From: Falsirhodobacter xinxiangensis
Lineage (GTDB): Bacteria; Pseudomonadota; Alphaproteobacteria; Rhodobacterales; Rhodobacteraceae
Direction of reading: 5' to 3'
Length of the DNA stretch: 64,000 bases
NCBI RefSeq assembly: GCF_004959935.1
Contig: NZ_SMYN01000008.1
Coordinates: forward strand, 62,352-126,351
Shown here in pieces: positions 52,945-61,189 of this stretch. Position numbers and translations under genes: made by a program. Every line of letters starts with the position of its first letter. The first letter of the stretch is position 1. The notes beneath the pieces are model-generated. The model ran no database searches. It had not been told where the DNA came from and worked only from the letters and a program-made list of their open reading frames with translations.

Positions 52945-53424
52945 ATGAAAATTCCGGCGATGCTTCTTGGACTTGCGCTGCTGGCGGCCTGCGGACAGCG
53001 GCATAGCGAGCTGGATTGCATGGAGCGCGCCATGTATTTCGAAAGCAACCGCTCCAGCCGCGACGGGATGGTCGCCGTGGGCAGCGTCGTGATGAACCGC
53101 GTGGAATCGGGCCGCTATCCCGGCAGCGTTTGCGGCGTCGTGGCGCAGAAGGGGCAGTTCGCGCCCGGCGTCATGTCGCGCGACATGACCGAGGCCCGGT
53201 CGAAGCGCTTGACCCGAGAGGCGGCGACATCCGTCCTGCGGGGCGAGCGTCATCCGCTGGTCGGCAGCGCGCAGTTCTTCCACGCCGCATCCTATCGCGC
53301 CGGATACAACAACATGCATTACACCGTCACCACGGGCGGGAATGCCTTCTATGAACGGCGCAGGCCGGAACTGGTGACCCAGCCCGCCCCCATGCCGCCG
53401 GTCGAAGGCATCACCCGCCGCTGA
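52945..53424 (+). CDS. SleB-like cell-wall hydrolase lipoprotein (Hydrolase_2)
   Basis: The 159-aa protein has a lipoprotein signal with lipobox LLAAC (Cys17 or so) and a Hydrolase_2 domain: CMERAMYFESNRSSRDGMVAVGSVVMNRV with the catalytic Glu, then YPGSVCGVVAQKGQFAPG and FFHAASYRAGY. Related proteins cleave peptidoglycan as lytic amidase/transglycosylases. The ATG at 52945 follows GAGGG. A short gene follows 56 bases downstream on the same strand. Confidence 0.88.
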   Translation: MKIPAMLLGLALLAACGQRHSELDCMERAMYFESNRSSRDGMVAVGSVVMNRVESGRYPGSVCGVVAQKGQFAPGVMSRDMTEARSKRLTREAATSVLRGERHPLVGSAQFFHAASYRAGYNNMHYTVTTGGNAFYERRRPELVTQPAPMPPVEGITRR

Positions 53425-53480
53425 AGGGAACCACAGGGCGCGCGCGCCTGTTCGGGTGTTGCAGTCAGCGGCGGGGCATC

Positions 53481-53660
53481 ATGAAAGAGTTCATCCTGAA
53501 GAAGATCTTCACCTTGGGGCTGGAGCGCGAGCAGCTGGACACCCTTGAGGCGCAGGAAGAAAACCTGATGATGATCGGGCTGATCAAGCAGGAGATCGCC
53601 CGGAACGACGGCGCGATGGACCTGTATCGGCGGATCGCCGAACAGAACGGCTGGACCTGA
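53481..53660 (+). CDS. Small hypothetical protein, 59 aa
   Basis: An open frame of 59 codons from ATG 53481 to TGA 53658-53660 encodes a charged, helical protein (MKEFILKKIF, LEREQLDTLEAQEENLMMIG and a C-terminal RIAEQNGW). Its composition is protein-like, with normal Lys/Glu/Ile/Met content rather than the Arg/Gly/Pro bias of shadow frames in this genome. It overlaps the 3' end of the convergent VPLPA-CTERM gene by 77 bases, which lowers confidence. I recognise no family. Confidence 0.5.
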   Translation: MKEFILKKIFTLGLEREQLDTLEAQEENLMMIGLIKQEIARNDGAMDLYRRIAEQNGWT

Positions 53661-54285
53661 GCCGCAGGCCCAGCGCCGCAACCCCCGCCAGCAGCATCCA
53701 CCCCGAGGCGGGCAGCGGCACGGGCGCAAGCTCCTCGCCCACCGCGCCGACGATCAGATTGTCCAGATCGAAATGGCCGCAGGGGTATTCGAAACACTCC
53801 ATCCCCGGCAGCAGCACCGAATCCGCCGTCACCGTCAGCAGGTCGATATCGGCGAAGCTGCTGTCGAAGCGCACCTGCGTCAGTGCGGTGGCGAGGCCGG
53901 TCGAAAAGCTCAGCTCGGCCACAAGGCTGCCGCCCAGGAAGCCCTTGATGAAGACGTTTTCGTGTGGGACCCCGACGACCTCGCCCAGATCGTCGTCGAA
54001 GACGAAGCTGTTCTGGCCAAGGCCGAAGATATCGACGCCCAGCGCGCTGAACGCAGCGCCCGTCGTGATCTGGATGGTCTTGGCATAGAAGGTGCCGCCA
54101 TCGTCCATATGAACCGCCCCGGCGCGGGTATAGGAGCCGGGGCTGCCCGCGACGGTGACGCCGCTTTCGGTATATGTGGCGGGAACCGTGTCACCGACGG
54201 GCAGATCGTCAAAGGTGATGACGGTCGCCGCATGGGCGGTGGACATGGACAAGGCAAGGAAGGCAGTCGTCAGTCGAGCACGCAT
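53584..54285 (-). CDS. Secreted VPLPA-CTERM sorting-domain protein
   Basis: The 233-aa protein has a signal peptide (MRARLTTAFLALSMSTAHAA), a beta-rich extracellular domain of about 160 residues (VITFDDLPVGDTVP..., similar to PEP-CTERM carbohydrate- or surface-associated proteins) and a C-terminal sorting signal: VPLPASGWMLLAGVAALGLRLR. This motif is processed by an exosortase in Rhodobacterales. After the hydrophobic stretch there are 24 further Arg/Ser-rich residues, longer than usual, so the original stop may have been lost. The ATG at 54285 is chosen with GGAG upstream. Confidence 0.85.
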   Translation of the reverse strand: MRARLTTAFLALSMSTAHAATVITFDDLPVGDTVPATYTESGVTVAGSPGSYTRAGAVHMDDGGTFYAKTIQITTGAAFSALGVDIFGLGQNSFVFDDDLGEVVGVPHENVFIKGFLGGSLVAELSFSTGLATALTQVRFDSSFADIDLLTVTADSVLLPGMECFEYPCGHFDLDNLIVGAVGEELAPVPLPASGWMLLAGVAALGLRLRSSRSVRRSADTGPSRRRSGRSPA

Positions 54286-54345
54286 CGCGATCACTCCGGT
54301 TGAACCTGCCCGCCCATTCAGCCTTGCGCCCGCGATTCGCGCAAG

Positions 54346-55452
54346 TCAGCCAAGTGCGGCAAGAAGCGCAGGCGAGGGGATGCCCGTCGCCGCCTGCCCC
54401 GTGCTGGTCTGATAGGCGCGGATCGCCGATTCAGACTTGCGGCCCAGAACGCCATCCGCGCCGCCGGTGTCGAAACCGCGCGCCGTCAGCCGTTGTTGCA
54501 GGCGGATGCGGTCGTTCTTGGTCAACCCGTTCGCATCGGGCGGGAAGCTGCCGCGCAGCGGGCCGCCCCCTGCGATCCGGTCCGCCAGATGCCCCACCCC
54601 GATCGCATAGAGGTCCGAGTTGTTGTAGCGTTTGATCGCCCGGAAATTGCCGGTGACGGTGAAACGCGGCCCGCCCGCCTGCGGCTGCAAGGGGCCGTCC
54701 GCGGATTCGCGCCCCCAGGGCTGCCCCCGCGTCCAACCGCTGCGCGCAAGGTAGGCGGCGGTCGAGGCCAGCGCGTCCGACGGATCATCCGACCAGATGT
54801 CGCGCCGCCCGTCCCCGGTATAGTCCACCGCATAGGCCAGATAGGAGGTGGGGATGAACTGCGTATGCCCCATCGCCCCGGCCCAGCTTCCCACCATCCG
54901 ATCCGCCGTGATGTCGCCGTTCTGCAGGATGCGAAGCGCGGCGATCAGCTGGTTCTCGAAAAAGCTCGCGCGGCGCCCTTCGTAAGCCAGCGTCGAGGTG
55001 GCGGAGATCACCGGCACATCGCCCCGCCGTTCGCCGTAAAAGCTCTCCAGCCCCCAAACCGCCGCGATGATGGAAGCGTCCACGCCATAGCGCGCCTCCA
55101 GCGCGGTCAGCGTCGTGCGGTGCCGGGCAAAGGCGGCGCGGCCCTTGGCCACCCGTTCGTCCGATACGGCGATGGACAGGTAATCCTCCAGCGTGCGCGA
55201 AGATTCGGGCTGGCTGCGGTCGCGCGTGACGACGCCGGGGATGAACCCGGCCGAACGGAAGGCCGCGTCGAAGGTGCGGTCCGAAATCCCTGCCGCCGCC
55301 GCGCGCGGACGGAAGGCCCGCACCCATGCGTCATAGCCGCCATCCGCGATCGGCTGCAGATCGCTGGCCACCGAAGCGGTTCCCGTAAGACGCGGGGCGC
55401 AGGCCGAAACCCCCGCCGCCGCGATTGCCGTCAAGACGAAACGCCTGTTCAT
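54346..55452 (-). CDS. Lytic murein transglycosylase (MltB-like) lipoprotein
   Basis: The 368-aa protein has a lipoprotein signal (MNRRFVLTAIAAAGVSACAP, lipobox VSAC), an SLT_2 transglycosylase domain (about 40-290) with the catalytic Glu in AAVWGLESFYGERRG and the GAMGHTQFIPTSYLAYAVD block, and a C-terminal peptidoglycan-binding domain (about 305-368; LQQRLTARGFDTGGADGVLG). It cleaves glycan strands by forming 1,6-anhydro-muramic ends in the periplasm. An ATG at 55464 is an alternative start. Confidence 0.92.
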   Translation of the reverse strand: MNRRFVLTAIAAAGVSACAPRLTGTASVASDLQPIADGGYDAWVRAFRPRAAAAGISDRTFDAAFRSAGFIPGVVTRDRSQPESSRTLEDYLSIAVSDERVAKGRAAFARHRTTLTALEARYGVDASIIAAVWGLESFYGERRGDVPVISATSTLAYEGRRASFFENQLIAALRILQNGDITADRMVGSWAGAMGHTQFIPTSYLAYAVDYTGDGRRDIWSDDPSDALASTAAYLARSGWTRGQPWGRESADGPLQPQAGGPRFTVTGNFRAIKRYNNSDLYAIGVGHLADRIAGGGPLRGSFPPDANGLTKNDRIRLQQRLTARGFDTGGADGVLGRKSESAIRAYQTSTGQAATGIPSPALLAALG

Positions 55453-55504
55453 GCTGCCTCCCATGTTGCGCCCTTTGTGCGGGCTTGGGAGGCGGCTTTC
55501 AACC

Positions 55505-56782
55505 CTATCGCGCGAAACCGCTGACCTGCGGCAACCATGTGGACAGCCACGGCACGAAGGTCAGGATCAAAAGCGCCACCATCGCCGCAAGGAAGAAGGG
55601 CGGCATTTCCCGGATCAGCGCCGAGGGCCGCTGTTTCGTGGCCGAGGCGACGACGAAGATCAACTGCCCCACCGGCGGCGTCATCAGCCCGAAGGTCAGG
55701 TTCACGATCACCACGATGGCGAAATGGTCCGGCGCGATCCCGAGGCTGTAGGCGATGGGCGCAAGGATCGGCACGAGGATCATCACCCCGGGCAGTGGGT
55801 CCATGAACATCCCGAAGGCCAGCAGCAACAGGTTCACCATCAGAAGGAACGCGATGGGCGACAGGTTCATCGCGATCACGCTGTCCGCCATCGCCTGCGG
55901 AATGCCTTCGATGATCAGCACCCATGCAAAGGCGCGGGCGGCGGCAAGGATCATCAGCACCGCCACCGACATGATGGCCGACCGCAGGCACGCCCCCCAA
56001 AGATCGCGGAACGAGAACCCGCGATAGATGAAGGCGCTGGCGATCACGGCATAGAAGACGGCGACGACCGAAGCCTCGGTCGGGGTGAACAGCCCCGCGC
56101 GGATACCGCCGACGATCAGCACGATCAGCGCCAGCGCCGGAAGCGCCGCCACCGTGTTGCGCACCATCTGCCCGGCGGGCGGGCGGGGTTCCAGACTGCG
56201 ATAGTCGCGCTTGCGGCTGATCCACCAGTTCACCCCGGCGATCAGCGCGGCAATCAGCAGCCCCGGCAGCAGACCCGCCATGAACAGCGATCCGACCGAC
56301 ACGTTGCGGTCCTGCAGCGCATAGATGATCATGGTGATCGACGGCGGGATGATCGGATCGACCACCGCCACCGAAATCGTCAGCGCCCCGGCATAGGCCT
56401 TGGAATAACCGCTACGCTCCATCATCCGGGCCATCATCGCGCCCGGCCCGGCAGCCGATGCCAGCGCCGATCCCGAAATCCCCGCGAACAGCGTCCCGGT
56501 CAGCACGTTGGCGTAGCCCAGACCCCCGCGGAAATGCCCGACGAATTGCGACGCGAACCGCAGCAGCATGCGGGAAATCGCGCCCGTGGACATGATCTCC
56601 GCCGCAAGAATGAAGAACGGCACCGCCAGCAGCGGAAAGCTGTCGAGGCCGGTGAACATCTCTTTCACCACGACGACCATCGGGTATTTCCCGACGATGG
56701 CGACGGCGGCAAAGGCGGAAATGGCAAGCCCGAAGGCCACCGGAACCCCCATGATCAACAGGATCAGAAAGGTCGCGATCAT
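55505..56782 (-). CDS. TRAP transporter large permease (DctM)
   Basis: The roughly 425-aa membrane protein has about twelve helices and the DctM signatures: LILLIMGVPVAFGLAISAFA at the start, GSALASAAGPGAMMARMMERSGY near residues 113-134 and VDPIIPPSITMIIYA near 150. I start at ATG 56782; a TTG at 56794 overlapping the DctQ stop is also possible. With DctQ and DctP it forms a complete ion-driven carboxylate importer. The substrate may be related to the malonate genes nearby, but this is not shown. Confidence 0.92.
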   Translation of the reverse strand: MIATFLILLIMGVPVAFGLAISAFAAVAIVGKYPMVVVVKEMFTGLDSFPLLAVPFFILAAEIMSTGAISRMLLRFASQFVGHFRGGLGYANVLTGTLFAGISGSALASAAGPGAMMARMMERSGYSKAYAGALTISVAVVDPIIPPSITMIIYALQDRNVSVGSLFMAGLLPGLLIAALIAGVNWWISRKRDYRSLEPRPPAGQMVRNTVAALPALALIVLIVGGIRAGLFTPTEASVVAVFYAVIASAFIYRGFSFRDLWGACLRSAIMSVAVLMILAAARAFAWVLIIEGIPQAMADSVIAMNLSPIAFLLMVNLLLLAFGMFMDPLPGVMILVPILAPIAYSLGIAPDHFAIVVIVNLTFGLMTPPVGQLIFVVASATKQRPSALIREMPPFFLAAMVALLILTFVPWLSTWLPQVSGFAR

Positions 56783-56786
56783 GATC

Positions 56787-57281
56787 TCAGCCAAGGGCGG
56801 CCTCGTCCGATTGTTGAAGGCCCGCGCGCAGGTAATCCGGCGCGATCAGGGCAAGGTGGACGATCATCAGCACGAACCCCGTGGGCATCGCGGCATAGAT
56901 CCATTTCATCGGCACCTGAAGCGCCGCCGATTTCTGCACCGACATCCGGCCCATGTAATCGAGGCCGACCCAGACCATGAAGGCGAAGAAGCCGAACAGC
57001 ACCAGCAGGATCGCCCCGCGCAGCACCCGCTGACCCGTTCCCGGCAGCGCGTCCTGCGCGTTGGTGATGGCGGCATGCGCCCCCTCGCGCAGCGCAAGCC
57101 CGCTGCCAAGGAAGGTGAGCCAGATCATCGAATACCGCGCAACCTCGTCGGCCCATGTCAGCGAATTGCCGGTCAGATACCGGCCCGCCACGTTCCAGCC
57201 AAGGATGAGGCACATCGCCATCAGGCCGATGACCAGCACCGCCCCGTTCAGGGTCACGAAGGCATTCTCGATCCGGCGCAT
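56787..57281 (-). CDS. TRAP transporter small permease (DctQ)
   Basis: The 164-aa protein has the DctQ four-helix layout with conserved WADEVARYSMIWLTFLGSGLALREGAHAAI in the middle. It lies 3 bases after the binding-protein stop and overlaps or abuts the DctM start. DctQ joins DctM to the complex in the inner membrane. Confidence 0.92.
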   Translation of the reverse strand: MRRIENAFVTLNGAVLVIGLMAMCLILGWNVAGRYLTGNSLTWADEVARYSMIWLTFLGSGLALREGAHAAITNAQDALPGTGQRVLRGAILLVLFGFFAFMVWVGLDYMGRMSVQKSAALQVPMKWIYAAMPTGFVLMIVHLALIAPDYLRAGLQQSDEAALG

Positions 57282-57284
57282 GGG

Positions 57285-58250
57285 TTATTGAACCGCCTGG
57301 ATGCGGTCCATCAGATCCTTGCCGAACTGCGCCTCGTAAGCCTTGTAGGGTTCGGCCAGCGCGTCGCGGAAGACGGCTTTCTGTTCGGGGGACAGCTCGT
57401 TCACTTCCATGCCGCCTTCACGCAGCGCCGCGACGCCCGAAGTGTCCACATCGTCGACATAGGCGCGCATCGCGACGACCGCGTCATCGGCGGCCTTTTC
57501 GAACGCGGCCTTCTGCGCGTCGTCCAGCCCGTCCCAGAAGATCGGGGAGACAAGGATGATGGTCGAGGAATAAACGTGACCGTCCAGCGTCAGGTAATCC
57601 TGCACCTCGGCCAGCTTGGCGGAAACGATGACCGACAGCGGGTTTTCCTGACCGTCGATGGCGCCCTGTTCCAGCGCGCCGATCACCTCGGGCCATGCCA
57701 TCGGGGTCGGGGCGGCGCCAAGGGCGCGGAACGCCTCCAGATGGACCGGGTTTTCCATCGTGCGGATCTTCAGCCCCGCAAGGTCGGCGGGCGTTTCGAC
57801 CGCGCCGCGGTTGGAGGTGATGTGGCGAAAGCCCTGCTCGCCCCAAGCCAGCGCGTGCAGCCCTGCGGTTTCGAACTTGGCCAGCATCTCGTCGCCGATC
57901 TCGCCATCCAGCACGGTGCGGGCATGTGCCTTGTCGCGCAGCAGGAACGGCACGCCCAGAACGCCCACTTCGGGCACGAAATTCGCCAGCGTGCCGTCGG
58001 ATGCGATGGTCATTTCGACCGTGCCAAGCTGCAGCCCTTCCAGCACCTCGCGCTCGCCCCCCAGACCGGAGGACGGGAAGTGGCGGAAAGTGAACTGGTC
58101 GCCAAGGCTCTCGGTCAGGGATTTCTCGAACGCTTGCGCGCCTGCGCCATAGTGGCTGTCGGTGGCCAGCGCATAGCCGATCTTGATCTCTTGCGCGGTG
58201 GCCGGCGCGGCCAATGCGGCAAACAGCATGGCGGCGTGGAAATGCTTCAT
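57285..58250 (-). CDS. TRAP transporter solute-binding protein (DctP)
   Basis: The 321-aa periplasmic protein has a signal peptide (MKHFHAAMLFAALAAPATAQ) and DctP-family segments: SSGLGGEREVLEGLQLGTVEM, ETPADLAGLKIRTMENPVHLEAFRALGAAPTPMAWPEV (with the carboxylate-binding Arg) and GAIDGQENPLSVI. It leads the TRAP operon. The substrate is a small organic acid of unknown identity. Confidence 0.92.
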   Translation of the reverse strand: MKHFHAAMLFAALAAPATAQEIKIGYALATDSHYGAGAQAFEKSLTESLGDQFTFRHFPSSGLGGEREVLEGLQLGTVEMTIASDGTLANFVPEVGVLGVPFLLRDKAHARTVLDGEIGDEMLAKFETAGLHALAWGEQGFRHITSNRGAVETPADLAGLKIRTMENPVHLEAFRALGAAPTPMAWPEVIGALEQGAIDGQENPLSVIVSAKLAEVQDYLTLDGHVYSSTIILVSPIFWDGLDDAQKAAFEKAADDAVVAMRAYVDDVDTSGVAALREGGMEVNELSPEQKAVFRDALAEPYKAYEAQFGKDLMDRIQAVQ

Positions 58251-58349
58251 CGGATGTCCCTTCCCCTTTGTCCCGGCGGATGCCTTAACGCGACAGCGGA
58301 CCGGATTGCAATGCCGCAGGGGTCTTTGCGGGAAGATAATGACCGGAAG

Positions 58350-58381
58350 TGGCCGCGCATTGATATTTGATTGCGCGGCCA
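58350..58381 (-). terminator. Hairpin after the VPLPA-CTERM isomerase-like gene
   Basis: TGGCCGCGCA (58350-58359) pairs exactly with TGCGCGGCCA (58372-58381) around a 12-base AT-rich loop, 10-bp stem, immediately beyond the isomerase stop on the minus strand. There is no clear U-run; it is probably a terminator separating this gene from the TRAP operon. Confidence 0.65.
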
Positions 58382-58388
58382 GCCGTCG

Positions 58389-59315
58389 TCAGGCGGCGCG
58401 GCGGCGGATCAGGCCGAACGCGACAAGGCCCGCTGCCAGCAGCGGCAGGCTGGCGGGCAGCGGCACGGGGGCCGGGGGCGCGAGCTGGCCGGTCAGGAAC
58501 TGGTTGCTGACGGTGATGACGTTCTCGGCATTCGGCGGGAAGTCATGTTCGATGATATACCATTCGACCCCGGCCAGTTCCGCGGCAGGCAGGATCGCGG
58601 ACCAGTCCAGAACGCCCTCGCCCACGGCGGCGAACATGGCGGGCGGGGTGCCGCCCGTGGTCGGCCCCGGCTCGGTCGCGACATCCTTGGCGTGGACCGA
58701 GATCACCTGCCCGGCCAGCTTGTTCAGCATCTCGACCGGGTCCACCCCTGCGACATGCGCCCAGGCAAGGTCCAGCTGCGCCTTGACCAGCGGGCCTGCG
58801 GATTCCAGCAGGATCTCCAGCGCGGTGCGGCCGTCGAACTCCTCCAGCTCCCATGCGTGGTTGTGATAGGCAAGGCGCATCCCGGCATCGTCCAGCGTGT
58901 TCGCGATGCCGCCCAGTTCCGCGCCCAGCGTCGCCCAGCCCGCCGCATCGGTCGGACGGCCCGGCACGTTCGGCAAAACGATGGTATCGTTGCCGATGGC
59001 CTTGTTGTAGGCGATCACGTCATCCAGATTGTCGCGCAGTTCCGACAGCCCGACATGCGCGGAAATCGCGCTCAGCCCATAGCTTTCCAGCAGCGCGCGG
59101 GCGTCTTCGCCGGTCGCGCCCAATGCACCTGCGGTTTCGACATATTTGATCCCGGCGCGTTCGACTGCTGCCAGACGTTCCTCGACGGTGCCCGCATCGC
59201 GCAGGGTATAAAGCTGCACGCCGATGGGCAGATCCACCGTGGCGGCCTGCGCCATCTGTCCGCCAAAGGCGAATGTCGCGGCAACGGCCATTAGGCCATA
59301 TTCAGAAATGGTCAT
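58389..59315 (-). CDS. Secreted sugar-phosphate-isomerase/epimerase-like TIM-barrel with VPLPA-CTERM tail
   Basis: The 308-aa protein has a signal peptide (MTISEYGLMAVAATFAFGGQMAQAA), a xylose-isomerase-like TIM barrel (about 30-270) and a C-terminal VPLPASLPLLAAGLVAFGLIRRR sorting tail. Barrel segments include GVQLYTLRDAG, the RLAYHNHAWELE strand, KAQLDLAWAHVAGVDP, VISVHAKDV and IIEHDF, which hold the metal-ligand Glu/Asp/His positions of AP endonuclease 2-like isomerases. Such barrels are normally cytoplasmic; here it appears to be exported and exosortase-processed. The ATG at 59315 follows GGAGGA. The substrate is unknown. Confidence 0.86.
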   Translation of the reverse strand: MTISEYGLMAVAATFAFGGQMAQAATVDLPIGVQLYTLRDAGTVEERLAAVERAGIKYVETAGALGATGEDARALLESYGLSAISAHVGLSELRDNLDDVIAYNKAIGNDTIVLPNVPGRPTDAAGWATLGAELGGIANTLDDAGMRLAYHNHAWELEEFDGRTALEILLESAGPLVKAQLDLAWAHVAGVDPVEMLNKLAGQVISVHAKDVATEPGPTTGGTPPAMFAAVGEGVLDWSAILPAAELAGVEWYIIEHDFPPNAENVITVSNQFLTGQLAPPAPVPLPASLPLLAAGLVAFGLIRRRAA

Positions 59316-59546
59316 TATTTTCCTCCTCCGGTTGTTAACACTTTGCCGAAGCGAAAGACGCAATCGAAAACCCTGCGGCAAACAGGGTTTGCCAGCATAT
59401 TCAGGCGATTACGCAGCTGTTCGCTTGAACCCGATCCTTGAATGCCCGCATCGCGAATCCTCCTCGATTCACCATGCAAACGATTACATCAATTTTGCGC
59501 GATTCAGATTTTTCAGGCAAGCGATTTTATTAATCAATGCGGCAAT
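59316..59546. promoter_or_regulatory. Upstream region of the isomerase-like gene with LacI-type operator candidates
   Basis: A 231-base AT-richer gap. TGCAAACGATTACA at 59475-59488 fits the LacI/GalR consensus TGNAANCGNTTNCA at every fixed position. A weaker copy, GGCAAGCGATTTTA, lies at 59516-59529, and a further CGATTAC element occurs near 59405. They lie 90-215 bases upstream of the isomerase start. No LacI gene is in the window. Confidence 0.5.
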
Positions 59547-60419
59547 TCAATGCCGGCCAATCCAGCCATCCGCACCTTCAAGGGTCTGGAATTCGTCCAG
59601 CGCGCGTGCGGTCATTCCCCGATCGCGCAGCATTCTGGAAAGATTACTTCCCGGCGGCAATTCCACCGCCGCCGTGCAGCCGCTTTCCTCCAGACCGATC
59701 ATGCAGGCCTCCCATTCGACGGTCTGGCAAAGCTGGCGAGACAGCGTGTCGATGGCGCGGTCCCGCGACAGGACGGGCGCGCCGTCGATGCCCGCCAGAA
59801 CGCGGCGTGCCGGGGCGCGGAAGTCCGCAGCCTCCAGCGCGCGGCGAAACACAGGCATCGCGGGGGCCATCAAGGGCGTGTGCGAGGCGACGCGCACCTG
59901 CAAGGGCGTGACCGACGCGCCCATCGCGGCAAGACGCTCGCAGGCAGCATCGGCGGCGCTCGCCTCTCCGGCCAGCACCACCCGGTCGGCGCCGTTGCGG
60001 ATCGCGACATGCACGCCATCGGGCAGCACTGGCACGACCCCCCGCACCGCCACCATCCTTTGCGGCAGGTCCGATGCCGCGTCCATCGCCTCGGCCCGGA
60101 CGCGCGCCAGACGCAGCACCTCGGGCACCGTCAGCGATCCGGCGAAGCCATAGGCGGCAAGCTCGCCGATGCTGTAACCCGCGCAGACCTCGGCCTCGGG
60201 GTCCAGCACCGCTGCCGCCGCCAGTTCCAGCGCGCAGACCAGCGGCTGGGCCAGGGCGTTTTCGAACAGCCGGTCGCCCGCGTTCAGGATGCCGTCCAGC
60301 GGCAATCCGACCACCTGTTCCAGTGCCGCGAAGACCGGGGCCGCTTCGGGATAGGGCAGCAGCCTTCGCAGCGCCTCGGCCCCTTGGGCGGACTGGCCGG
60401 GAAACAGCAGGCCCAGCAT
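59547..60419 (-). CDS. mdcH: Malonate decarboxylase epsilon subunit, malonyl-CoA:ACP transferase
   Basis: The 290-aa acyltransferase has the FabD-like nucleophile elbow with Ser83 in GYSIGE, the N-terminal LFPGQSAQG loop and the conserved Arg in LARVRAEAMD. The catalytic His is in VASHTPLM. MdcH charges the malonate decarboxylase carrier with malonyl from malonyl-CoA. Its ATG overlaps the mdcB stop by one base (TGATG). It is the last gene of the operon. Confidence 0.93.
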   Translation of the reverse strand: MLGLLFPGQSAQGAEALRRLLPYPEAAPVFAALEQVVGLPLDGILNAGDRLFENALAQPLVCALELAAAAVLDPEAEVCAGYSIGELAAYGFAGSLTVPEVLRLARVRAEAMDAASDLPQRMVAVRGVVPVLPDGVHVAIRNGADRVVLAGEASAADAACERLAAMGASVTPLQVRVASHTPLMAPAMPVFRRALEAADFRAPARRVLAGIDGAPVLSRDRAIDTLSRQLCQTVEWEACMIGLEESGCTAAVELPPGSNLSRMLRDRGMTARALDEFQTLEGADGWIGRH

Positions 60420-61189
60420 CAGCAGATGCTTCGCAGGAACATAGCGCAGGCCAGCATGTCCGCCGATCCGCCGGGCGAGAGGTTCCGCGCGACGCAGCTT
60501 CGGTGCAGCGCCGCGGCCCGTGCGCGCCAGTCGTGGGCATGAACCCCGCCCGCCGCAAGGAACGCGCGCGCGCCGGATTGCACATGGGCCAGCCCCGCCG
60601 CCCCGCCCCGGTGCAGAAGGTTGGTATCCTCCAGCACCGCCATCGAGGCGAACAGCGCCTGCACCGGACCTGCCTTCATCGCGGGCAGGACGACATGGCG
60701 CAGATGCGGAAACCCCTCCGCCGCGTGAATCCGTGCACCGGTCGCCCCGTGGCGGCGGATTGCGGCGGTTCCGTTGCTGGCGCGCGCCGGCATGGCCCGC
60801 AGCGCGTCGCCCCAGTTGTGGGCGACGGCCATGCAGACGGCATCGGGGGTCGGCGATGTCATCCGTCCCGCAGCCGCCGCCAGAAGCCCAAGGCTGAAGA
60901 TCGCGCCCCGATGCGTGTTGACGCCGCCCGTGGCCGCCATCATCCGCGCCTCGGCCTCGATGCCAAGGCGCTGCATTTGCGGAAAATCCGTCGCGGTCGA
61001 GATCGCGACGAAATATCCGCGCAGGGCGAACAGGCTGCGCATGAAGGTGCCGATGTCCATGTCCCGATGCGCGCCATTGTCCACCGGGCTGACGAGGCCG
61101 GGTTTGGGATGCAGCATCACCTCGGCATGGAGGGCGCGGATGGCGGCGCGTCCGATGCTGACCCCGGCGATGGGAAGCTGGCGGGTCAT
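60419..61189 (-). CDS. mdcB: Triphosphoribosyl-dephospho-CoA synthase
   Basis: The 256-aa CitG/MdcB-family protein has the family blocks EVMLHPKPGLVSPVDNGAHRDMD near residues 23-45, GVNTHRGAIFSLGLL near 89-103 and EDTNLLHRGG near 187. It makes the 2'-(5''-triphosphoribosyl)-3'-dephospho-CoA precursor of the malonate decarboxylase prosthetic group from ATP and dephospho-CoA. It overlaps mdcG by four bases. Confidence 0.93.
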   Translation of the reverse strand: MTRQLPIAGVSIGRAAIRALHAEVMLHPKPGLVSPVDNGAHRDMDIGTFMRSLFALRGYFVAISTATDFPQMQRLGIEAEARMMAATGGVNTHRGAIFSLGLLAAAAGRMTSPTPDAVCMAVAHNWGDALRAMPARASNGTAAIRRHGATGARIHAAEGFPHLRHVVLPAMKAGPVQALFASMAVLEDTNLLHRGGAAGLAHVQSGARAFLAAGGVHAHDWRARAAALHRSCVARNLSPGGSADMLACAMFLRSIC

